NCBI GenBank assembly: GCA_946886995.1
Contig: CAMPJU010000119.1
Location: 1 to 5,171, forward strand
From: an uncultured Lysobacteraceae bacterium
GTDB taxonomy: Bacteria > Pseudomonadota > Gammaproteobacteria > Xanthomonadales > Xanthomonadaceae
Length of the DNA stretch: 5,171 nucleotides
Direction of reading: 5' to 3'
The notes under the pieces were generated by a model, which had not been told where the DNA came from, searched no databases, and worked only from the letters and a program-made list of their open reading frames with translations. Shown in pieces: positions 1 to 5,171 of the stretch (position 1 is its first letter; every line of letters starts with the position of its first letter). The position numbers were made by a program, and so were the translations under genes.

Positions 1-1767
1 CCAGCGCTCCAGGCCTTCGGCTCCGTCGTTCGCCGCTTCGCTCGCGAAGCCGGCGAGCGCGAGCTGGCGCGCGATCACCAGCCGGTTGGTCGGATGGTCG
101 TCCACCAGGAGCACCAGCGTGCCGTCCTCGCGCGCCTGCGCCAGCGTGGGCAGGGGCCGCGCTTGGAGGGCGGTCGTCGACAGGCCCGGCTGTGCAGGCT
201 CGGCGGCCACGTCTTCCGGGTCGGCGCGCGGCAACTCGACCCGCAGGCGCAGCGTCGTGCCTTCCCCCGGCGCGCTTTCCAGCAGCAGTTCGCCGCCCAT
301 CAGTTCGGCGAGGTGGCGGCTGATCGCCAGGCCGAGGCCCGTTCCGCCGTAATGCCGGCTGGTGTCGCCCTCGGCCTGCGCGAACGGCTGGAACAGGCGC
401 TCCTGACGTGCCGGGTCGATCCCGATGCCGGTATCGGTGATGCGCAGGCACACGCGCTCGACGTCGGCGGCATCGCCCGATCCCTCGTGTTCAAGCGCGA
501 CCTCGACGCCACCCTCCGGCGTGAACTTGATCGCGTTGGACAGGCAGTTGGCCAGCACCTGCCGCAGGCGCATCGGATCTGCCAGGTGCGCCGGCGCCAC
601 GCGCGGGTCCACCGTCACCGTCAGCAGCAGCCCCTTGCTCGACGCGGCGCCGCTGAAGTTGGCGACCGTGCCGCGCACCAGCCTGCCGAGGTCGGTCGGC
701 ACGGCCACCAGGTCCAGCCTTCCGGCTTCGATCTTGGAGAAATCCAGGATGTCGCCCACGACCTGCAGCAGCGATTGCGCCGACTGCTGGATCACGTTGA
801 GGGCATGGCGCTGGTCGCCATCGAGCTTCGAGTGCGCCAGCACCTCGAGCATGCCGGTCACGCCGATCATCGGCGTGCGGATCTCGTGGCTCATCGTCGC
901 CAGGAACGCGCTCTTGGCCTGGTTGGCCGCCTGCGCCCGCGCCTTGCTCTCGCGCAGGTCGCGCTCCAGGCGCTTGATGCGGGTGAGGTCGGCGGCGACC
1001 GCGATCATGCCGGCGCGCTGTCCCTGCGCATCGTCGAACGCCGACAGGGCAAGCAGCACCGGCACTTCGCGTCCGTCGCGATGCAGCATGCGCGCCTCGG
1101 CGGGTGGCTGGCGCAGGTCGGCCAGTGCGTACAGCGCACGCCAGTCGTTGGGCACGTGCCGCCCGAGCTTCTGCCCCAGCCAGGCGGCGGTGTCCTCGAC
1201 CTGAGTGGGCGTGACCAGCAACGGCGCATCGCCGGGCCGCGGGTCGCCATAGCGCACGAGCCGGCCGACCACTTCGTCCGCGCGCCAGCCGAGCAGCCGC
1301 TCGGCCGCGGGATTGAACACGCTCCACCGGCCTTCGTGGTCGATTGCCATGATCGCGACCTGCGCCGCTTCCAGCAGCGAGCGCTGGAACAGTTCGCGCC
1401 GCGCGAGCTCGGTGCGCACTGCTTCGTTGCGCGCGAGTTGCTCGGTCAACTCGGTCTCGGCCGCGGCGACTTCCGCGCGTGTCCTGCCGTACAGGTCGCG
1501 CAGCACCCGCTGCCCGCGCCAGGCCACCAGCAGCAGCACCGCGAACGTGACGCCGATGCGCAACACGGTGAGCCGCTGTTGCCGCGCCAGTTCTTCGCGC
1601 ACCAGTCGATCGGCCCCGGCATTCGCGGACCCGGCCATGTCCTGGAGTGCCACGAGCGTCTGGCGCCCGCGGACCTGCGCGAGTTCGTCGATGACCAGGA
1701 CCGTCGCACCGGCGAGCAGCAGCAGCGCGAACAGCCCCCACAGGCGGCGACGGATGCCGGTCAGCAC
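1..1767 (-). CDS. Membrane-bound PAS hybrid sensor histidine kinase, C-terminus cut by window edge
   Basis: The protein autophosphorylates on a histidine in response to an unknown signal and probably passes the phosphoryl group to its own receiver and to the adjacent REC-EAL regulator. The frame is open for 589 codons to the window edge. Visible in order: membrane helix about 9-27, a loop of about 42 residues, helix about 70-83, a charged helical linker about 90-130, a PAS domain about 129-262, then HisKA with H-box SHEIRTPM (His294). The HATPase domain shows the N-box NCLSNAIKF (Asn407, Asn411), G1 DTGIGI (445-450), F-box LFQPF (458-462) and G2 GGTGLGL (474-480). A receiver starts near 550 with the acidic pair Asp556/Asp557; its phospho-acceptor Asp lies outside the window. 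The GTG start at 1767 overlaps the end of the EAL gene by 7 bases; an in-frame GTG at 1782 is an alternative, and neither has a strong Shine-Dalgarno. No HAMP domain is apparent. Identification as a hybrid kinase is secure; the signal is unknown. Confidence 0.93.
   Translation of the reverse strand, partial: MLTGIRRRLWGLFALLLLAGATVLVIDELAQVRGRQTLVALQDMAGSANAGADRLVREELARQQRLTVLRIGVTFAVLLLVAWRGQRVLRDLYGRTRAEVAAAETELTEQLARNEAVRTELARRELFQRSLLEAAQVAIMAIDHEGRWSVFNPAAERLLGWRADEVVGRLVRYGDPRPGDAPLLVTPTQVEDTAAWLGQKLGRHVPNDWRALYALADLRQPPAEARMLHRDGREVPVLLALSAFDDAQGQRAGMIAVAADLTRIKRLERDLRESKARAQAANQAKSAFLATMSHEIRTPMIGVTGMLEVLAHSKLDGDQRHALNVIQQSAQSLLQVVGDILDFSKIEAGRLDLVAVPTDLGRLVRGTVANFSGAASSKGLLLTVTVDPRVAPAHLADPMRLRQVLANCLSNAIKFTPEGGVEVALEHEGSGDAADVERVCLRITDTGIGIDPARQERLFQPFAQAEGDTSRHYGGTGLGLAISRHLAELMGGELLLESAPGEGTTLRLRVELPRADPEDVAAEPAQPGLSTTALQARPLPTLAQAREDGTLVLLVDDHPTNRLVIARQLALAGFASEAANDGAEGLERW
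1761..1767 (-). other. 7-base stop/start overlap between EAL regulator and kinase genes
   Basis: On the minus strand, GTGCTGA contains both the GTG start of the kinase and the TGA stop of the EAL gene. The overlap indicates co-transcription and probable translational coupling by terminating ribosomes. The only purine-rich sequence, GGA, abuts the GTG too closely to be a good Shine-Dalgarno. If the alternative GTG at 1782 is used, the overlap is 22 bases. Confidence 0.6.
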
Positions 1768-2975
1768 TCCGGGCGGCGCCACTGTCCCAGGACTTCAGGC
1801 AGCTGTTCGCCGGGGACGGGCGGCGCCACCAGGTGGCCCTGGGCGACCGCGCAGCCCAGTTCGGACAGCAGTCGCCACTCGTCGACGGTTTCGACACCCT
1901 CGGCCACGACCCGGAGGCCGAGCTTGCGCGCCAGGTCGAGGCTGGCCTCGATCATCGCGCGCTGCCGCGGCTGGACCGGCGCGCCGGACACGAACACCTG
2001 GTCGATCTTGAGCTCGGTGAAGGGCACCTGCGACAACTGCGAGAGCGACGAATATCCGGTGCCGAAGTCGTCGACCGACAGGCCGAAGCCCTTCAATCGC
2101 AGGCGCGCCAGCACGCCCAGCGTGGTAGCCGCATCGGTCATCACCGAGCCTTCGGTGATCTCCAGCACGACATCCTCCGGCGCGACGCCGTGCGACTGCA
2201 CGATCCGCTGGTAGTGGTCGGCGTTGTCGGGATTGGCGAGCGTGGCGGGCGACACGTTGACCGACAAGCCCAACGACAGCCCGTGCTCCCTTTCCCAGCG
2301 CTTCAGCCACTCGCAGCCCTGCTCGAGCATCGACTCGGTCAGCGCGCCCGCGAGCCCTTCGCGCTCGAGCACCGGAACGAAGTGTCGCGGGAGGATCACG
2401 CCGCCGTCCTTGCGCTCCCAGCGGGCCAGCGCCTCCACCGCGACCGGCTTGCCGTTCGCGATCTCCACCTGCAGCTGGAACCAGGGCAGCACGCGGCCCT
2501 CTTCCAGCGCGCGGCGCAACGATTCGACCGGCACGTCCGGGGCCTCCACCGGCGTTTGCGGGTGCAACTGGTCGTCCGAGCGCGACAGCACGTCCTGCAA
2601 CTTGGCGAGCGTCAACGGCTTCTCGACGCAACCGAACACGCGCAGGCCGTACGCGCGCGTCATCGCCTGCACGGTGTTGAGCAACGCCGGGTCGAGCGCG
2701 CTGACCAGGACCACCGCCGGCGCCAGCTGTTCGCGCACGACGTGCTCGATGAACTCCACGCCGTCCATGCCGGGCATGTCCAGGTCGACCAGCACGACCT
2801 CCGGGGCATCGTCGGCGCCGTCGCGCACCAGCGCACGCAAGGTGTCGAGCGCGCTCGCACCGTCGCCCGCTTCGCGCACGTGCTCGATCCCGAGTTCCGC
2901 CAGCAACCGCAGCGCCATGCGCCGCTGGAAGCCGTGGTCCTCCACCACCATCACCCGCAAGGCCGAAAGCGCCAT
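1761..2975 (-). CDS. REC-EAL response regulator, c-di-GMP phosphodiesterase (RocR-like)
   Basis: Predicted to hydrolyse cyclic di-GMP to pGpG in the cytoplasm under control of receiver phosphorylation. The 404-residue product has a receiver at about 5-132: acidic pair Glu12/Asp13, phospho-acceptor Asp64 in VDLDMPGMDG, Ser92, and Lys119 in the EKP motif. A short Pro-rich linker (about 138-150) leads to an EAL domain at about 152-398. That domain keeps the EAL signature (Glu181-Ala-Leu, Arg185), Asn240 in SVNVSP, Glu272 in LEITE, Asp302/Asp303 in DDFGTGYSS, Lys323 in ELKID, Glu359 in AEGVET and Gln379. These match the metal-binding and catalytic set known from RocR (about 390 residues, same architecture), so activity is expected. 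No GGDEF domain or membrane segment is present. I chose the ATG at 2975 because GGGGGAG lies 7 bases upstream and the receiver begins directly after it. The frame stays open to an ATG at 3056, but that 27-residue extension resembles no receiver sequence. It is the first gene of the operon with the hybrid kinase. Confidence 0.95.
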   Translation of the reverse strand: MALSALRVMVVEDHGFQRRMALRLLAELGIEHVREAGDGASALDTLRALVRDGADDAPEVVLVDLDMPGMDGVEFIEHVVREQLAPAVVLVSALDPALLNTVQAMTRAYGLRVFGCVEKPLTLAKLQDVLSRSDDQLHPQTPVEAPDVPVESLRRALEEGRVLPWFQLQVEIANGKPVAVEALARWERKDGGVILPRHFVPVLEREGLAGALTESMLEQGCEWLKRWEREHGLSLGLSVNVSPATLANPDNADHYQRIVQSHGVAPEDVVLEITEGSVMTDAATTLGVLARLRLKGFGLSVDDFGTGYSSLSQLSQVPFTELKIDQVFVSGAPVQPRQRAMIEASLDLARKLGLRVVAEGVETVDEWRLLSELGCAVAQGHLVAPPVPGEQLPEVLGQWRRPEC

Positions 2976-2982
2976 TCCTTCG

Positions 2983-2989
2983 CTCCCCC
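2983..2989 (-). promoter_or_regulatory. Shine-Dalgarno of the REC-EAL gene
   Basis: Reading leftward, GGGGGAG is followed by seven bases (CGAAGGA) and then the ATG at 2975. This is the best-placed ribosome binding site in the upstream region, and it decides the start in favour of 2975 over the in-frame ATG codons at 2996 and 3056. Confidence 0.6.
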
Positions 2990-3000
2990 GCTCCATGCAA

Positions 3001-3064
3001 CGGCCGGCCAAGCCTAACCCAGCCGGCTCCGGGGGAATGCGCAGGGGGTCACGCACGGCCGGCC
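3001..3064. repeat. Three palindromes with GCCGGC core in the divergent intergenic region
   Basis: The perfect 8-base palindromes GGCCGGCC (3002-3009), AGCCGGCT (3021-3028) and GGCCGGCC (3057-3064) share the core GCCGGC. The two outer copies extend to an identical CGGCCGGCC. Core-to-core spacings are 19 and 36 bases. The outer two flank the likely control region of both divergent genes. They may be binding sites for a dimeric regulator or simply chance in GC-rich DNA; no known operator is recognised. Confidence 0.3.
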
Positions 3065-3081
3065 GGGCAGGGTCGAATTGA

Positions 3082-3087
3082 TAGAAT
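3082..3087 (+). promoter_or_regulatory. Candidate -10 box for the oxidoreductase gene
   Basis: TAGAAT differs from the TATAAT consensus at one base and sits in the only AT-rich patch of the intergenic region (about 3074-3090), 28 bases before the ATG at 3116. No TTGACA-like -35 element is present at normal spacing (around 3059-3064, which is CCGGCC), so an activator may be needed or the -35 may be degenerate. Initiation some 7 bases downstream would give a leader of only about 20 bases. No matching promoter for the leftward operon could be picked out with confidence. Confidence 0.4.
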
Positions 3088-3115
3088 CGTCGGTCTTTTG
3101 CCGCGGTTTCCCGCC

Positions 3116-5171
3116 ATGTCCAGTACCGCCGAACTGTCCGACCCCGCCTCCGCCGGCACCGCCCTGACCCACGCCGGCGTCCAGGCCGGAACGGTGGACC
3201 GCGACTACACCCTGGAGGACAAGTTCACCCGTACCCGGGGCCGCATCTATCTGTCCGGGGTGCAGGCGCTTGTCCGGCTGCCCCTGATGCAGCGGCTGCG
3301 CGACGAGGCCGCCGGGCTCGACACCGCGGGCTTCGTGTCCGGCTATCGCGGCAGTCCGCTCGGGGGGTTCGACCTGGAACTGTGGCGTGCGCGCAGGCAC
3401 CTGGAGGCGTCGCGGGTGAAGTTCACGCCCGGCCTCAACGAGGACCTCGGCGCGACGATGGTGTGGGGCACGCAGCAGGTGGGCCTGTTCCCGGGCGCGA
3501 AGCAGCAGGGCGTGTTCGGCATGTGGTACGGCAAGGGGCCTGGCGTGGACCGCTGCGGCGATGTGTTCAAGCACGCCAACGCCGCCGGCACCGCGCCACA
3601 CGGGGGCGTGCTGGCGCTGGCCGCCGACGACCACGCCTGCCGCAGCTCGACGCTGCCGCACGGCTCCGAGCACGAGTTCGTCAGCGCGATGATGCCGGTG
3701 CTCAACCCGGCCGGCGTGCAGGACATCCTGGACATGGGCCTGCTGGGCTGGGCGATGAGCCGGTTCACGGGTCGCTGGGTCGGGTTCAAGACGATCGCGG
3801 AGACGGTGGAATCGTCCGCTTCGGTGGACGTCGATCCGCTCGCCCTGCGGATCGTCCTGCCGACTGACTTCGAACTGCCGCCGGGCGGGCTCAACATCCG
3901 CTGGCCGGACCCGCCGCTGGACCAGGAGATGCGGCTGCACCAGTACGCGGTGAAGGCGGCGCACGCGTTCGCTCGCGCGAACGGCATCGACAAGGTCGTG
4001 ATCGACTCGCCGCAGCCGCGACTCGGGATCATCACCACCGGCAAGTCGTACCTGGACGTGCTGCAGGCGCTGGAATACCTGGGCCTGGACGAGCGTGCAT
4101 GCAGCGAGCTGGGCCTGCGCGTCTACAAGGTCGGCATGACCTGGCCGCTGGAGCCAGTGGGCCTGAAGCGGTTCGTGCGCGGGCTGTCCGACATCCTGGT
4201 GGTGGAGGAGAAGCACGCCTTCATCGAGAGCCAGATGAAGGAGTCGATGTACAACTGGGCCGGCAGCGCACGGCCGAGCATCGTCGGCAAGTACGACGAG
4301 CACGGCGAGTGGATCCTGCCGTCGACCGGCGAGCTGACGCCGGCGCGCATCGCCCGCGTCATCGCCGGGCGCATCAACCGGTTCCACCAGTCCGAGCGCA
4401 TCGAGCAGGTGCTGGCGTGGATCGCGCAGAAGGAAGGCGAGCTCGCCCTGCCGCGCGCGCAGTTCCCGCGCGTGCCGCACTACTGCTCGGGTTGCCCGCA
4501 CAACACCTCGACCGTGGTGCCGGAGGGTTCGCGCGCGCTGGGCGGCATCGGCTGCCACTACATGGTCACGTGGATGGACCGCTCCACCGACACCTTCACC
4601 CACATGGGCGGCGAAGGCGTGACCTGGGCCGGGCAGGCGGCGTTCACCGACACCCCGCACGTGTTCCAGAACCTCGGCGACGGCACCTACTTCCACTCCG
4701 GCAGCCTGGCGATCCGCCAGTCGGTCGCGGCCGGCGTCAACATCACCTACAAGATCCTCTACAACGACGCGGTCGCCATGACCGGCGGGCAGCCGCATGA
4801 AGGCAATCTGACCGCCGACATGATCGCGCGGCAGGTCCGGGCCGAAGGCGTGCAGCGCATCGCCATCGTCACGGACGAGCCCGGAAAATATGCCGGCAAG
4901 GCGAATTTCCCCCAAGGAGCGACCATCCACCACCGCGACGATCTCGACCGCGTCCAGCGCGAACTGCGCGGGGTCAAGGGCGTGTCGGTGCTGCTCTATG
5001 ACCAGACCTGCGCGGCCGAGAAGCGGCGGCGGCGCCAGCGCCGCACCTTTCCCGACCCGGACAAGCGCGTGATCATCAATGAACTCGTCTGCGAGGGCTG
5101 CGGCGATTGCGGCGTCAAGTCGAACTGCGTCTCGATCCAGCCGGTCGAGACCGAGTTCGGCCGCAAGAGAC
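3116..5171 (+). CDS. Fused indolepyruvate-type 2-oxoacid:ferredoxin oxidoreductase, C-terminus cut by window edge
   Basis: A cytoplasmic enzyme expected to decarboxylate oxidatively an aryl or branched-chain 2-oxoacid, such as indolepyruvate, with CoA and ferredoxin, giving the acyl-CoA, CO2 and reduced ferredoxin. The frame is open for 685 codons; relatives of this single-chain type are usually near 1,150-1,200 residues. The N-terminal pyrimidine-binding half (about 40-250) includes SGYRGSPLGGFD and GKGPGVDRCGDVFKHAN. A middle domain (about 300-410) includes GIITTGKSY. The thiamine-diphosphate half carries YCSGCPHN (Cys457, Cys460), the GDG motif (521-523) and, 29 residues on, NDAVAMTGGQ (Asn550). 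A basic run precedes CEGCGDC with Cys659, Cys662, Cys665 and Cys671, a probable 4Fe-4S ligand set. The gamma (catalytic POR) part should follow outside the window. The ATG at 3116 has no clear Shine-Dalgarno; a GTG at 3194, closer to the conserved region, is the alternative. The family is secure, the true substrate is not. Confidence 0.94.
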   Translation, partial: MSSTAELSDPASAGTALTHAGVQAGTVDRDYTLEDKFTRTRGRIYLSGVQALVRLPLMQRLRDEAAGLDTAGFVSGYRGSPLGGFDLELWRARRHLEASRVKFTPGLNEDLGATMVWGTQQVGLFPGAKQQGVFGMWYGKGPGVDRCGDVFKHANAAGTAPHGGVLALAADDHACRSSTLPHGSEHEFVSAMMPVLNPAGVQDILDMGLLGWAMSRFTGRWVGFKTIAETVESSASVDVDPLALRIVLPTDFELPPGGLNIRWPDPPLDQEMRLHQYAVKAAHAFARANGIDKVVIDSPQPRLGIITTGKSYLDVLQALEYLGLDERACSELGLRVYKVGMTWPLEPVGLKRFVRGLSDILVVEEKHAFIESQMKESMYNWAGSARPSIVGKYDEHGEWILPSTGELTPARIARVIAGRINRFHQSERIEQVLAWIAQKEGELALPRAQFPRVPHYCSGCPHNTSTVVPEGSRALGGIGCHYMVTWMDRSTDTFTHMGGEGVTWAGQAAFTDTPHVFQNLGDGTYFHSGSLAIRQSVAAGVNITYKILYNDAVAMTGGQPHEGNLTADMIARQVRAEGVQRIAIVTDEPGKYAGKANFPQGATIHHRDDLDRVQRELRGVKGVSVLLYDQTCAAEKRRRRQRRTFPDPDKRVIINELVCEGCGDCGVKSNCVSIQPVETEFGRKR

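Noticed and set aside
491..1897. 468-codon open frame on the minus strand inside the kinase region
   Set aside because: It is in a different frame from the one carrying the H, N, G1, F and G2 boxes. The product is low-complexity Arg/Ala/Gly, so it is a frame-shadow.
94..2214. 706-codon open frame on the plus strand across the kinase and EAL genes
   Set aside because: It lies antisense to two genes with unmistakable conserved motifs. Its translation is rich in Arg, His, Gln and Ala with no recognisable domain, typical of the complement of high-GC codons.
2976..3056. N-terminal extension of the EAL regulator to an ATG at 3056
   Set aside because: The 27 extra residues match nothing expected before a receiver domain, and the ATG at 2975 has a well-spaced Shine-Dalgarno. 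The extension would also encroach on the control region of the divergent gene.
3001..3064. GC-rich palindromes as a rho-independent terminator
   Set aside because: Both flanking genes read away from this region, and no hairpin is followed by a T-run on either strand.
3014..4933. 639-codon minus-strand open frame opposite the oxidoreductase
   Set aside because: It is antisense to the thiamine-dependent oxidoreductase; the His/Arg/Val-rich translation shows no domain. It would also run through the divergent promoter region.
4993..5060. Arg/Lys-rich run in the oxidoreductase (near residues 632-640) as a nucleic-acid binding insert
   Set aside because: Single-chain relatives, as I recall them, have a similar basic stretch just before the Cys motif, so it is likely a family feature linking the thiamine and Fe-S regions.

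Overview
This high-GC window holds three genes with almost no non-coding DNA. It suggests a gammaproteobacterium of the Lysobacter/Xanthomonadaceae type. That placement is an inference from base composition, the style of the hybrid kinase, the AT-rich TAGAAT-type promoter element and the single-chain indolepyruvate oxidoreductase; no rRNA or other marker is present to confirm it.

The left 2975 bases, read leftward on the minus strand, form a two-gene signalling operon. The first gene (1761-2975) encodes a 404-residue response regulator with a receiver domain fused to a c-di-GMP phosphodiesterase (EAL) domain, in the arrangement of Pseudomonas RocR. All receiver and EAL catalytic positions I could check are intact, so it should be an active, phosphorylation-controlled c-di-GMP hydrolase. 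The second gene (1767 down to the left edge) overlaps the first by 7 bases. It encodes a membrane-bound hybrid sensor histidine kinase (two membrane helices, PAS, HisKA, HATPase) whose receiver domain is cut by the window edge. The obvious reading is a cognate pair in which the kinase controls c-di-GMP breakdown, as in the RocS1/RocR and PvrS/PvrR systems.

The 140-base divergent intergenic region (2976-3115) holds a good Shine-Dalgarno for the EAL gene, a likely -10 box for the rightward gene, and three short palindromes sharing a GCCGGC core.

The right part (3116 to the edge) encodes the first 685 residues of a large fused 2-oxoacid:ferredoxin oxidoreductase of the indolepyruvate type, a metabolic enzyme probably unrelated in function to the signalling operon. 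It contains the N-terminal pyrimidine-binding half, the thiamine-diphosphate half with GDG and NDA motifs, and the start of a cysteine-rich Fe-S segment. The C-terminal gamma part lies beyond the window.

I see no mobile element, tRNA, rRNA, CRISPR array or convincing terminator. Very long open frames antisense to all three genes are by-products of high GC.
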